DNA from: Chiridota heheva
Lineage: Eukaryota > Echinodermata > Holothuroidea > Apodida > Chiridotidae
Assembly (NCBI GenBank): GCA_020152595.1
Contig: JAIGNY010001647.1
Span: 1,443,501 to 1,507,500, forward strand
Direction: 5' to 3'
Length of the DNA: 64,000 bases
How positions within the stretch are numbered: position 1 is the stretch's first letter; each line of letters begins with the position of its first letter. This document shows positions 45,830 to 58,299 of the stretch, one piece after another. The translations under genes and the position numbers were made by a program. A model generated the notes under the pieces. It searched no databases and was not told the origin of the DNA. It saw only the letters and a list, made by a program, of their open reading frames with translations.

Positions 45830-48800
45830 CCTATTTTATCATAACAGACATTTGCCAATTTTTGTATATACTTCTTATCTTGGCTGGCCAATTCGTTCAA
45901 TTATTCGTGAGATATCACTGGTCCCTGATTTCCATGTTATGGGGCCTAAGTAGTAATAGCACTGTGCATGCTTAAGCCTAACTCTTTCCTAGCAAGCACT
46001 GTTTTCGCCTGGAATTTCAAGCCATATGCATTTTATTCTTCAAAAATTGTGTGACTTTTTATGTTTGTGTTTGTCACGTTTATACGCTCTCAGAAAATCA
46101 AACAGCGCATTGCCGCATTCAGTGTTAATGTCTACAGAGTAAGACTAGCGAAAGCCTTTATTAAGTTGTGGTTCTTAAGGTAGAGCTAGATAATTACAGT
46201 ATACCTTTGTCAAAAAGCCTAACAAGATAAGTTGTTTTCCTTTCTGTATGGTGAATGCATTTTGTTTGTCTTTAAATGAATAATTTTAAAACCTATTAGT
46301 TTCATTTGGATCATTGTCAATGTCTTAAACTACATGTCATATTAGGCCTACATGCTCTGGCTCACCAGAAACAAACCTAGAGTGATAGCAAACACTTGTA
46401 CATGCAACAAAAACCTACCTGCAGTCACTGATACATTATTGAAAGAAATAGTTAGTGTAGTTTCCATATAGGCAATGGATTATTAAATTATGAGGAAAAA
46501 ATTGAACTGTAATTTTAGAGATATAGTTGCTCAGAGGTAATGGTATATCTCCCAGGCGGAAACAAGTTGTTATTCTAAAAAGAAATTGTTTGTGTATGTG
46601 TTAGATTCTTGTGGTATTCACCTCATGAATGGTTTTCTTATATTGATTTACTGCATATTAATTCAAATTAATCAGCTAAAGATAAACAGTGGGCTCACTT
46701 CATAATACTAAAAGTATGTGAAAAAAGTAAATTGTGTTTGCTGAGCTGACTAGTGACAATGTGAAAAATGTCTTTCCTAGATGACAAAGGTTGACAGTGC
46801 CACATAATGCGATTTGATTGTCACATGTTCTTATAAATGAATAGAAATTGATGTAGAAATGTTATGATAACAAAAGTGTATAATTTCAAACAGTATCTTT
46901 CACATTTAATTAATCTTTTTCATGACAATTTCAAATCGTTACCAGTATCTTGCACATTTAATCATTTTCATAACCTTCAATATCTGGTTCCTTCTCACCT
47001 GCCTCTTCAGTTTACCAGTTCATGGAAAGGTTGAATTATTAAATCACAGGTAAGAGCCTCATTTACAACATAAATTATACACATTTATATAAACCAATCA
47101 TTTTTCCAGCAAGTACAGTTCTGGATCACTTCATGATCCTTCTGACAACATAGCTCATGAAAATTCTTATAAACTAATAAAGCAAAATAATCCAGTGAAT
47201 GTACAAGACAGGTTGGTCATAATGGGATATTCCTCATGACATTTTCCTTCCATCTCACGGTTTTTCTGTATAGTTGTGCATCCCCATTCCCTTTATTGCA
47301 GGGCTTCTAATATCTTATCCACGTTTTGCCAAAACCAAATTAAGCTTATGACAAAGATGTTTGTGAACCACTTCTTGAAAGGACTATGGACATCTAACAA
47401 ATTTAAGATATGTGAAAGAGCATGGAATTCTGAAAAGAGTATTTGTTTCAATTTTGTAAAAGCTTTATTTAATTTTCAACTTATGACTAAATAAAGTTTT
47501 AAGATTTGTTAATTTGTGCGGAATTTGTGAAATAGTAAAAGAAACACATCTCAAAATCTTTATGTAAGTCTTTAAGTTTTTGTTCTTCGAATTCAGCTAC
47601 TTGTCTGCTTGTTAATTTTAGAATGTCTTTTCTAGATACATGATAATTCGGGATATGACCAAGTTCCAAAACCATTGCTCCAAGTCCAATGCTATATTTC
47701 AAACTACATTGACAGAGGAATAAAAAAAGGTTTGCAAAAGGTAATGAAGGATCCTTCCCCATTGATGTCACAGATTATTGTGCAATAACAGCTAAAAATT
47801 AAAAATGCAGTAAATTCGTCAATTTTCAACCAATTTTTGTACATCTTTTTTTTAAATTCATGGTTTACATCATATTTTAAGTCAATTAAGCATATGTTGC
47901 CTCTAGATGTCCATAGTCTTTTACAATTGATATGATTGCTAAATCAAAAGTAGCATGTTTACTCTCTTTTGAACTTGTAGCCAAGGTTATTCTTCTAATA
48001 AGAATCATCTATATTGGATGTACACCTTCATTTACTCGCATTCAATATAATGGGGGTAAGGTTCAAATAATTACTCCAAAGATTATAATTATCATTGTCT
48101 AATAAGATTCTGCTTCCAATGGTCATTGTTAAATTATAATTTGAGGCTGTTAAAGTGAATAGTTTTATTTCCATGCCCCCAATGGTATACACAAACTACG
48201 AAGTAATGTCATTTGTTTTGTTTTTCAGTTTGATCAATTAACTGAATATGTTATTTTTGCACAGTGTAAGGACATTCACAGCCACGTAGAGAAATACTGC
48301 AGTTGCATTTGAATTTGACATTCAAAATGATTAGGAAGAATCGTGTTTTATAAAAAAGATACCGGGTATGGGGGAGGGGTGGGTGCACTTCTTACTAAAA
48401 GTGGTAGGTATGTGCAATTCATCAACCGAAGACCATACCCACAATATGACATCTTTTTTCAGTACCTGCAGTATACAACTATTCAATTCTGATACCCGTA
48501 GTATCAAAGAAGTCAATTTTGATAACAGCAGTATCAAATATTCAGCAAACATATTGTAAAAATGGACCAGCGGTACAAAATGAACAGAGAAAAAACAGTA
48601 TTTGGGGGACCTGCACTATAAAAAAAAAGACACCTGCACTACAAAAATAATGCAGAAAAGACACCTGCACTATTAAAATGATGCAAAAAGCACCTGCTTT
48701 GGCGGCATATACAAACATATACCTCACATATGGTTGTGCCCCCCCCCCCCCCTCCGTCTGAGAGAGAGATATATACTACAGACATCTGTCTCAAATGTCT

Positions 48801-48905
48801 CTGTGTAATTTCATTATTTTGTGAACATAAACAATGTGTCAAAGAATGAATGCAAGTAACATTATCTACATCAATATTAAAGTTTATTGTACATATTGCA
48901 ACCAT
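45830..48905. other. No established gene; unassigned frame at 47499-47771
   Basis: AT-rich host flank. A minus-strand frame of 90 residues (47499-47771, near its start GKDPSLPFANLFLFL) has a more protein-like composition than its neighbours, but no domain could be assigned. 48480-48690 holds short imperfect repeats of CACCTGCACTA and GCAGTATCAAA. A C run sits at 48739-48753. Confidence 0.5.
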
Positions 48906-48908
48906 CAC

Positions 48909-49061
48909 CACGGACCGTAATTCCAAGGGGACATTCCCCTCACACTTTTCAGCAAAATAATAAAAATTCGGTTCATTATAGGGAAAATTTGCCTCTTGTT
49001 TCTCCACTTTTTGGATAAGAGGCCATGTCCCCCCATTTTTCAAATGAGAATTACGGCCCTG
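48909..49061. mobile_element. 153-bp inverted-repeat element
   Basis: The left end CACGGACCGTAATTC is matched by the inverse of CAGGGCCGTAATTC at the right end. CATCAC lies directly to the left and CATCAT directly to the right, a likely 5-bp target duplication (CATCA). Too short to encode anything; a MITE-like element. Confidence 0.6.
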
Positions 49062-49920
49062 CATCATCATGCAGGTACAGTTTTATGAATAAAAAGACAT
49101 TCACTTTTTCTGCCATGACATGATTAACAATTTATGATATTTTTATTTTAATTCCTTTCACTCACAGCAAGTTTTCCGGTGAATGCAAACAGTATGAAAA
49201 TATGATAATAAAACTGACATACATAAAACATTTCTCTAAAAATACATAATCGCTCCACTCAATGAGTATCTTTGTTTTGGTCAATATTATCTTCATGCAG
49301 TAGCTTACAAAGTTTAGCAGCTCCCAGGGTACTGTCATTTTTATATTTATATTAAAAGAAAAATACATTATGAAAGGATTTAATTATTTATTCTCCAAGT
49401 CTGGTTGAGCAAATCTTCTTGAATATATCATCTGGTACTTCTGAATTATTGAGGCTGCCCATACTTCATGTAAGGTCATTGACACCTCAGAAATTGTCTA
49501 CAAAAGAGAATTATACAAACTGAATGTTACCTCAATATTTGAAAATATCACAATTATTTAACAGAAATTAGATTTTAAGGTGTTGTTGGCATAGGTTTAT
49601 TTTTCTATTCATAAGATCCCCAGCATCAACCGTACTATTTCTACAAGCTGCCAAACAGTAGGTAACAGTCAAAATAACAGAAAAATTCAAGAAAAAACTG
49701 TTAAACTCTGATATATACTGTACATGTACAGTATATTCTGTTTAATAATAGCACTTCCAAGCACTAATAAAATTACATGCTGGAAATTGATTATAACCTT
49801 ATACTGTACCTGAAATAGGCCATTGAGAGGATTTTTTATCATTTTTTGGTGAATTCATGCAAAGTTTTGATTTCTGTGGAATATCTAACACAACAGTGTA
49901 CACAAAAACTGAACGTGGGT
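49062..49920. other. No gene seen
   Basis: AT-rich, no supported gene or repeat structure beyond the short palindrome ACTGTACATGTACAGT at 49718-49733. Confidence 0.55.
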
Positions 49921-49924
49921 TAGA

Positions 49925-52010
49925 TCAGTGGCAGTTTGCTTTCTAGTGTTGCTTCATAAATAAAAGAAAGTTTCCTATTTTCATTGGAAATACGGCTAGT
50001 TTGGTGTTTTGATAAAACTTAAATTTTCATATGATCACAAAAACCATTTATACATCAAATTCTGCTATAACTTCTGTCATAATTATTTGTTTACACTCAA
50101 CAACACTACACCCGTATTAAATGAATCAGCATCATGAAATAAAAACGGTTTTTTTTTATCATCTTCATGTCAGAACTTGCTCTAAATTCACTAAAAAACA
50201 GTTTCACCCGCTTCTGCTTCACCATAATATGCATACTCTCATTTTGGATTTATGTCATATGACATCATTTTAATAATCACTATTGTACTTTCATACCATT
50301 GGAATTTTGGTAAACTGCATCTTCATAGATCTCTCCTTAGTACTCTATGGCAAGGTTAGACCTATATCCTGACATCTTGCTCTGTTGCTGTATGTCCTTC
50401 ATCCTGCACTATAATGAAAATGATAGGTTGCTTAACTTTAATTTTCTAAACATCGTGCTAGTTGCAAGTAGTTTATTGATTAAATATGGCTTATCATTTT
50501 TATTCAAAATACATTAGTCGGCTTACTTGTGTATCAAGGTGGACTATGATATTCAGATAAAATCCTGATCAAATCAAGTATCATTCTGGATGGGAGAAGC
50601 TACTTATTACGACAAAATAAGTGACACATTTATTCTAAGAATTCACAAAAATGTCAGTTCAAATGTGGATACAAACAGTGGCAGTTTGATAATAAGCTTG
50701 TTTAATAAATTACACAACTGTATATAACCTTACTTGGGGAGTCAAGTTTGGTCTTTCTGTGAAACTTTAAGTTTCATATGATCACTCAACTCAATTGTTG
50801 TTACAAATTCTGTCACAAAAATTAATGACACTCAACTAACCTGTAAATAATCAACAGAATAAAATAAAAATGGTGGTATCAGTATTTATATGATTTTCAT
50901 TTCAGAGCTCCAAATTCACTAAAGAAACAGTATTGTGCTTCACCATCTTGTGCATCTCTCATTTTGGATTTATGTCATATGACCAGTGGTGTGTTTAGTG
51001 GGGGTCATGGGGTATAAAGAGATTGGGAGTTCCACTTAAGATAATGAATAAGAGACGTGAGACAAGTAATAGTTTTTTATAATATAATGTTGGACTGTCC
51101 GATTAAGCGTGTAAACAATGTGATTACATGGCGTTAAAAGAGGATGATTCAGATGTACATAATCTGAAGCAGGTTTATGATGAGTATTGATACGCATGGT
51201 GATGAGGATGATAAAGTAGATGTCATAATATTATAGGGCAAAATCCCCCCCCCCCCCCCTCCCCTCCTCCTTCCTCCCGTGAAATTATGTATGTAAATGT
51301 AATTATCGGGGTATACCAGTACACAATATGCTATACATCATATTAGGGAAACGATGAAAAATGAATTTATTATAAATTTGGTTCTAACGTTAATCTTCAC
51401 TTTTCCAGAAAATTCTTTAATTGTCAGGATTTTTTCTTCAATTTTCGGAAACTTTTATTTTACAACTTTTATTGCATTAACGTGCATTTTTGTGAAATTT
51501 GTATGAATTTCCAATAAATTGTACCAAAAATTTCAATGATTTGATTAAATTATCTAGTTTTATTTAAACAAATTTATATTAGTAATATTCCAAATTTACC
51601 TTCCAATCAGGAAGGTAAAATCAAAATCCCCATCGCTTCCTATACGCCTCTGCATACAGCCCTTTTCCGATGATTACCATTAGCCCCACCCCTGGCATCG
51701 AAAACTAAATACGCCACCGTGACTGCATATAACGCCACTTTAATGATCACTTGAAAAAATGTTTAGAATTGTACAGAAGACATACCAATCAGACTTTTCA
51801 TATTTCATAATTTTGGTAATCTGCCTTCTTGCATCTTCAAAATCATACATCCCTCTTTGGTAGGCTTTTACAAGGTAAGACTTATGTGGCAATGTTTTGC
51901 TTCATCCTGCATCATCAGGAAAAGATAAAAATGATACATTGGTTAACTTTGATTTCTAAGTTAGTGTAGTGCTAGTACAAGGCCTACCACAGCGTAACAT
52001 GAAGTTTGCT
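49925..52010. repeat. 720-760-bp tandem duplication, second copy interrupted
   Basis: ATTTTGGATTTATGTCATAT occurs at 50241 and 50961, 720 bp apart, in a shared context that includes TTTCATATGATCAC and a block ending GTGCTAG. Copy 1 continues without break after CATATGAC. Copy 2 is split there by the element at 50984-51719 and then resumes with matching sequence. Confidence 0.8.
50984..51719. mobile_element. 736-bp inverted-repeat element with TGAC target duplication
   Basis: The left end CAGTGGTGTGTTTAGT and the right end, inverse of CGGTGGCGTATTTAGT, bracket 736 bp. TGAC flanks both ends (50980-50983, 51720-51723), and copy 1 of the host tandem repeat shows the uninterrupted site. A C run is at 51246-51264. 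No transposase frame was recognised. The ends relate it to the elements at 13045-13221 and 27946-28664. Confidence 0.8.
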
Positions 52011-52630
52011 GGTACTAGTGCAGAGTGCTGCTAGGTTACAGGCCCTAAGTAATTTATTACATTTATTTATTCAAAAAGAAATTAAAATGAAGAACTTTTA
52101 TAAACGTTCTTTACTAACTTTGGGTATCTTTGCGTCTACTGTACTTTTCTTTTGTGGTGGCCCATATTTGGACTTTTTATGATGTGATATACCCCTTCTT
52201 CGCCTGTCATCTTGTTATGTTATTTGGGCCTAGGCTATATATAAATTTACTTAGGCATAATGCCTATTAGTCAGATAACATATCACTGTGTACTGTAGCC
52301 ATATGCATCGGCTGTACACAGTCAGAAGGCTGTGTATACTTTATAACGTGGAAAACGTTTACACTGCTCAACATAATAGCGTAAACGAATATTGACGACG
52401 CACGGCTTAAAATAAGCCTTTCCGCGACGAATTTGTGGCTGTTGCCTTTTGTAATTATAAGTTAAAAAATTCGTCCCACTATGTAAAAATAACATGAACA
52501 TACTCAAAAAGACTTAATCTTAATGGGCACCTACGTTTTAAACCTTAATGGCTGTTGTAAATTGGTTAAAACAAGAAATTATTTCACTAATCCTTCTCCG
52601 CGATGGTTTACTGTACAAAGCGTTGAAGTG
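52011..52630. other. No gene seen
   Basis: AT-rich sequence with no recognised gene between the tandem duplication and the 1.6-kb transposon. Confidence 0.55.
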
Positions 52631-52845
52631 TCTGTACCGCAATCGACAGAATCTTCAACCGGGTGTCTTTTTACGACGTCATAGCAGAGTAGACGCTTTT
52701 AGAATAATGACGTAATTTTTTTTTATTATTCTCTTAATATTGAACAATGACAGAATGAACACTCGCGCGGCATGTAAACACACGTGGGTTGGTCAATTGC
52801 GAGACGACTACAGGAGGTGAAGGCTGAACTTAGTGAATTAGTGTA

Positions 52846-53050
52846 AAACGGAACTAATTATTCTCAATATTGAAATCGATGATGAAAGAGTCAAGTTCGG
52901 GGTCCTTTTTGTACCAGAATGTCATAGATTTGGGATATTTTGTGATGTTTTCCAAAAAGTACCATCTAATATCTCTCGGATGATGGTACTTTCGATAGAG
53001 GGTCACCAGCGGTTTTTTTTTTTTTTTTTTTAGGCCGATGTGAACAGGTG
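52846..53050 (-). mobile_element. 470-bp inverted-repeat element, partial reversed copy
   Basis: The inverse of the right part of the elements at 9566 and 11308, from CGGAACTAATTATT through a poly-T block to AGGCCGATGTGAACAGGTGT. It is truncated on both sides and lies inside the 1.6-kb transposon, so it either inserted there or was carried along. Confidence 0.75.
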
Positions 53051-54158
53051 TTGTACATAAGCACATTTTAATGATTTCATTGACGCCGTCAGTGTCCCCC
53101 TCCCCTAACTCATTATAATAATTGTCCTCCCCCCTTCCCATTCAATATTGGCCATTGTTACTGTTTTTCCTGGAAATTTACGTTAAGAAAGGAATACATT
53201 TAACATTGAAAGGGAGGATAGGGGGTTACAATTCTCGGAAAAATATTAAAGAAACATGGCACTATAAAATATGAAGATCTCAAAAAGCTGAAGTGTTTCA
53301 GCCGTTTTGTCCAAAATTGTAGGCCTAGGCCTACTCCCAATAAAAAATATATCCCATAATATTTCCTTCAACTTATGATGATCTGCAAGAATTTAAACTG
53401 CAGTCACAAATGCTAAATTAAGCCTGTTAACGGTAGGTAAGGAAGTTTTGGCATTATACGGAGCCCCTCACCCAAATCCTATCACGGACCCACCCTTCTG
53501 AATCCCAAATTCTATCACCCCCACCCCCTCCCCTCCAATCCCAAATCAGCCCCCTCCCCCCTCACCCAAATCACGAGCCCCAAATCACGAAGCACCCTAA
53601 ATACCAAAACCATATGTCACTGACACCTATTCACCCCCATTCACCCCCACCCCGTGGGGTGGGGACTAATTATTAAGTATAGGGGCTAATTATTAAGTAT
53701 AGCCTAATCTTAGACCCCAGATAGTCTAGGCCATTCTACTTCCATTCAACAACTTGGAAGTTTTAAGCACTTGTATGACACCTGATGAAATCACTCCACT
53801 TATTCAGTGTTGTCATGCAAAATAAATGACACACTATCCATTTAATAGTACCTCAGACTCCATAACAAACGCTATTTAGAATTAGCTATCAGTCATAGTT
53901 GTATAGTAAGCTTGCTGCCTATGGATACAACTAACTGGCCAACACTAGTGTTACTGCTGTTAACGTGCGTGGGACGCGGGAAACAAACATTTAGATATTA
54001 ACAAAGTAAACAGTTTCAGGATATCCCGCGGGAAATTTACAAAAACTTTAATCAGGTGATGTATCACATGACGGTGTGCGCAGAATCATAGTGGCGTTTG
54101 CGTTATAATTTGCGACTTCAGTATGACATCACTCTGTGTAAGCTGCCGTAAGAAGAAA

Positions 54159-54203
54159 TGACGTCAAAAAGTCAAAAGGAAAAATGACGTCAAAATGACG
54201 TCA
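54159..54203. promoter_or_regulatory. Cluster of three TGACGTCA palindromes
   Basis: TGACGTCA, the cAMP-response/ATF consensus, occurs at 54159-54166, 54185-54192 and 54196-54203. The last is part of the right inverted repeat of the 1.6-kb element, and the left end carries the near match CGACGTCA. Binding in this organism is inferred only. Confidence 0.5.
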
Positions 54204-54249
54204 TAAAAAGACAACCGGTTAAAGATTCTGTCGATTGCGTCTATACCTA

Positions 54250-55600
54250 ATTAATTGAAAACACTGCGAACGTCCAAGCGTCAAAAGAATCCGCAGGCGC
54301 ACACCACTAAATCGAACAACTAGCGTGCGTACCAATAATGACGAAGCTTGGACGTTGAAAGTATAAACGAGACCTGACAACAATACGTAACATATAACAC
54401 ATGGTGAATGTAAACGAGAATATTTTTCATATTGGTCACCGTTATTCATCTACACAGGCGGGATTTGAGAGGGAAATTAAAAGAAAGGCCACCCCTCCTC
54501 CCCCGCCCCCACACACTGACACACACACTGTTCCCGAATTTGTACCTTTTGTAAGAATATTTGCTGCATTTTAGCGTGATTTTGTCTCCCCAAATTTTTG
54601 ATTTTGTCCCACTTTCGATAGGAAAATGCCGCCGACTTTTCATGTTGGTATGCGTCACGAGGCTGAATTGGTCCGGGATAAGGAGTATGGCAATTATTGA
54701 GCCAAAATATATGAATTTTGTTTGAACGAAATATTTTGTTACAGGTCTACAATTTAATTGACAAAACTGTTATCGTCTTAATTTCATTTTTGTTAATAAA
54801 TGGAGAAACCCCCTCTCCCTCCCAGTAGATATAATCTCTTAATCTCTGAGCCCATGCAGTATTCATTTTGAAAAGTTACTTTTGTAATATTTGTTTAAAA
54901 GTATCCGCAAATTCCGCCACAAAATCTCGCACCTTTGACAGTAATTGAGGTGAACTTTTCATTTTCAACAAGGGCACTTTATTCATTTGTGTGTAGGGCA
55001 CCGTTCCCCTGTCCTCCCCGTTCCTACACTTATGTATTGAGCATCACGACATGGAAATGAAATTCATTAAAACAAATATTCAATAAGTGCCTGAAGAACA
55101 ATTATTGACTAAGCTAGATTTTCTTTTAGTTGTATAGGCCTAAATTCTTTTCCCACAAATTTTTTACCATTTGCCACTTTTCTTTATTTCGCTTAAATGA
55201 TATTTTATTGCATATCAAACATGTCCTCTATCGTAATATGTGGTATAAACTTTTTCTCGCGCTGGTGACTTGTTGTCTCTCGAAGAAGATTGTAAGTGCG
55301 AATATCTGAAAACTAACACTCGCCAGCGTAATCTTGCCTGGGCTGTGCGTTACTTTTGTACGCCCGTCGCGAGTCAGACGGACAAAGTTGTCAAGGTAAA
55401 CGATTAGCTACGAAAATCATTCAATTTCATTCCTTTTTGTTGTATATAAGGAGATAAAAATGTTATTTAGTAAGTTTACAATATAATTGTCATCAAATTG
55501 GTAGCTCGTCAGTTCTATTTTTAATGGTTTTGCCATCATAATTTCTAAAAGTGTTGGTCGTATGATATGTCAAAATGAAAATCCCAATTGAAGTTTGTGT
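54250..55600. other. No gene seen
   Basis: No supported gene. 54490-54530 is C/A-rich. 55260-55400 is locally GC-richer (around GCCCGTCGCGAGTCAGACGG) but has no open frame of note; a host promoter or first exon cannot be excluded. Confidence 0.5.
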
Positions 55601-55603
55601 TGA

Positions 55604-55759
55604 GTTGTCTCACTCAGTGTTGCAAGTAGTGTGTAGCATGTAGGGCATACTGAGTGAGATGTTTATCTCACTAAATGCCTATGTGGTGAGTAGTGAGATA
55701 AACATCTCACTTAGTAGGCACTACTTACAAGGCAATACCTGCATACCGGGTGAGACAAC
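55604..55759. mobile_element. 156-bp foldback element with a perfect 21-bp inverted core
   Basis: The outer ends are GTTGTCTCAC and GTGAGACAAC. The core arms, 55653-55673 and 55691-55711, are perfect inverses (AGTGAGATGTTTATCTCACTA) with a 17-bp loop, and each arm itself has a small palindrome. Between core and ends the arms pair imperfectly (AAGTAGTG with CACTACTT). It could be a tiny MITE or a hairpin RNA source. Confidence 0.7.
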
Positions 55760-55764
55760 GCATA

Positions 55765-56845
55765 ATACACTCGTAATGTTGAAAACCACTCAGACGACAA
55801 CAAATAAGATAATCATGAAAAACACCTTCTCAAAACTGACACAGGTACTTACGAGCTACGATTTTTTTCATTAGCATCTTTAATCTTTAAAGTATCTTTC
55901 AAACTAAGTTACAAATGAAATGATGAACATTGTGTACGCAAAAACTCTAAATTACAGAAGAAATGACATTCCGATCACTTCGCGAATCTCTCACTTTTAG
56001 AAACGCGTACACAATTAGTGCGCGTATCACCCGAGTGCGCTGGCAACTGCTATTTTGAAAATTTTCGTCAGTAAATGCGCGCAGTATTTGATAAAATGCT
56101 ATACGCACCTTGATTTTACTGACGCTCTATTGTTCGACAACTTTTAAACTAATTAGATATATCAACTGTTAAAAAAAAAAAAAACCGCTAGCGAAAGCTA
56201 TTGCACAAAACGCAACTTTTGACAGTTTTTTTCATTGAACCCACGCACATTCCATGACGATAAAAGGCATTGTCAAAAGTTGACCTGAGATCGTTGCGGA
56301 AAGGCCGAGTTACTCTAGCGCGTAGTCGAAATTCATCTACGATTCTATGATAAGCCAATGCAGCAGTTTCAACGTTATAAAGTATATACCGTTTTCTGAC
56401 TGTGTATAGCAGCCATAGTGGCTATAGCGTATACTACAGTCAGATGTTATCTGACCTAAATTTCAAGCATCCTGAATTTCAACTACCCCTAATGTTACCT
56501 ACTTATCATACACATCCCTCAGTACGTGGTGACGACGTTACAACAGAGACTGAGATAATAATTTTTCAAACTAATCGCCACATTCATGTATTGTTTTAAA
56601 GTTGTAGGCCTAACGTTTAACATAAGTCCCAAATAATGCCTTGAAGATGTAACCTTGTGAAATAGTTATACATGCCACACTGTGGAGTTTAGTGAGACAG
56701 TGAACGTCTTTACTCTCGGTTCAATTTGAGATTACAATCGGGGCTTAAATTTTCTCTCTGGGCACTTAATATGGCTTGACTATTGCAACTAATTATTTTC
56801 TACTTAAATATTTCAGATTAATGAGCCTAAACATGAAATTAAGCA
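55765..56845. other. No gene seen
   Basis: AT-rich sequence with no supported gene or transposon. Confidence 0.55.
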
Positions 56846-56849
56846 TAAC

Positions 56850-57561
56850 CTACTTGCTTTTAAGTTTAAGTTAAGTTTAAACTTAAGTTTAAGTTTATTA
56901 CACTTATATGGCGCATTATCTAAATAACTTATTCTAATGCGCCTTACGGAATAGGCATATAGATAAAATAAATACAAATGTGTAAATAAGATAGGCATGA
57001 AATATAAAGAAAACAAAGAACAACAAAATTATGTAGAGGACTTGAAAGCACAATTAAATAAGTGAGTCTTAAGCAAGGTGTGGAATTGTTTAAGGGATTG
57101 AGCAGATTTGATTGAAAGAGGTAAGTCATTCCAAAGTTGTGGGCCAAATATTTGCAGAGAGCGATCGCCATATGTAAGTTTACTTTTTAGAACATAAAGA
57201 ATGAGGTGGTTTGAGAGCGAAGGCGGTAACTAGTTTGTTTATAATGAAACATTTCGGTCAGATATAACGGGGCCATGTTATGAAGGGATTTAAAAATGAG
57301 TATCAAAATCTTAAATTTAATTCTATATGAGACAGGTAGCCAATGAAAATTTTGCAATAGAATAAGTGATGGAGTGAAACGCTTGCTTCTTGTGACGAGC
57401 CTTGAGCCTTCGCTTACTCGGGAATCTATTGGTCGGCCGTAGGAAATGTTTGCTGAAGGTACGACGACTGAAAAAAAGCCTAGATTATGTAAATAAATTA
57501 GCATGTGGGTTCCAAATTTTGCACAGAAAGTTAGTGTGTGATCCACTGGTAGTGACGTCAA
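56850..57561 (-). pseudogene. LINE 3' end: reverse transcriptase C-terminus and tail
   Basis: On the minus strand, a frame within 57187-57561 carries LLQNFHWLPVSYRIKFKIL and FKSLHNMAPLYL, the classic C-terminal block of CR1/L2/Jockey-group LINEs. After a frame change it continues with FGPQLWNDLPLSIKSA to a stop near 57033. The 3' tail (56850-57030) includes GCGCCATATAAGTGTAATAA and ends in short AACTTA repeats. The 5' part is missing, as in most LINE insertions. One frameshift makes it dead. Confidence 0.85.
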
Positions 57562-57967
57562 AGTTTGGTATCTTATTATACATCGGTGGATGATTTATGG
57601 GTATTTCGTCCACATCTTATCGAATCTCGCGATACGTTTAATCTTAATAAAAGTTTGTTCACTCGCCGAATGCTCTCGATTGAGCGTTCATTGTGTGTGT
57701 AACTTCTACACACGTTATGCCTTGACATAATTTGATTGAATGATTGATTGGATTATCGATCGATCGATCGGTCGTTCGATTGATTGATTGAATATATCTA
57801 TTCACTGTAAGATCATATTTACATGCACAAATATACATAATGATGTTATAAAATAAAAATTTAACAGGCAAGAAATTAACAATTAAAATATGAAACAATA
57901 TTGCACTAGCAAACAAAATGATCGGCACAATGAAAAGGAAAGCACTCAAGGTTTAACTCAACTGAGG
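57562..57967. repeat. Low-complexity (GATT)n/(GATC)n patch; no gene
   Basis: 57736-57795 consists of GATT, GATC and GGTC units. The rest holds nothing recognised. The last 11 bases before 57979 are the left target duplication of the SINE. Confidence 0.75.
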
Positions 57968-58268
57968 GAGAAACTTATGAGAGAGAGAGAGAGTTGAACA
58001 CACAATTACAATGACGGGGTCGTCGCCCGCGTATTCGGTTATGATAGTACAAATGCTATCACGAAACGCTTAATACGACCCGGACGAGAACACAGGTACG
58101 ACGTACGGACAGATATAACATCGACAACCAAGTCAATGTCCACGGCCTTTGATAACCAGTTGTGGTGCACTGACGTGTCTACCCGCCCCAGGCTTGAACC
58201 CAGGGCCTCGTGGTCTGTAGACAGGTATGATAACCGCTACACCACAGTAGGTAGATAGAGAAACTTAT
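57968..58268 (-). mobile_element. tRNA-derived SINE with perfect 11-bp target duplication
   Basis: Minus-strand element of 279 bp (57979-58257) flanked by GAGAAACTTAT at 57968-57978 and 58258-58268. Its head looks like a tRNA: A box TGGTGTAGCGG at 58234-58244 and B box GGTTCAAGCC at 58191-58200, the RNA polymerase III internal promoter. The body matches the truncated copy at 12083-12290, and the tail is (CT)n rather than poly-A. It needs a LINE partner for mobility. The intact duplication suggests fairly recent insertion. Confidence 0.9.
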
Positions 58269-58299
58269 TTACATAGTGGTCCTGATCATAGGTAAAACA

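Larger units (their letters stand above)
52638..54239. mobile_element. 1.6-kb DNA transposon with 45-bp inverted ends and 7-bp target duplication
   Basis: The left end starts CGCAATCGACAGAATCTTCA and continues through CCGGGTGTCTTTTTACGACGTCAT. The right end is its inverse with a few mismatches, finishing CTGTCGATTGCG. TCTGTAC at 52631-52637 and TCTATAC at 54240-54246 form a 7-bp duplication with one difference. The interior has no transposase that I can recognise and includes a piece of the 470-bp element plus C-rich low-complexity DNA, so it is non-autonomous. Confidence 0.75.

Noticed and set aside
47499..47771. Penelope-type reverse transcriptase fragment
   Set aside because: PFANLFLF resembles a Penelope block, but the expected catalytic DD does not follow, so I left it unassigned.
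54000..55400. Host gene promoter or first exon
   Set aside because: Local GC enrichment and CRE sites exist, but the CRE sites belong to a transposon end and no coding exon or splice pattern could be supported.
58180..58257. Genuine tRNA gene
   Set aside because: A and B boxes are present, but the sequence continues into a SINE body, has a (CT)n tail and is bracketed by target duplications; a proper acceptor stem was not seen.
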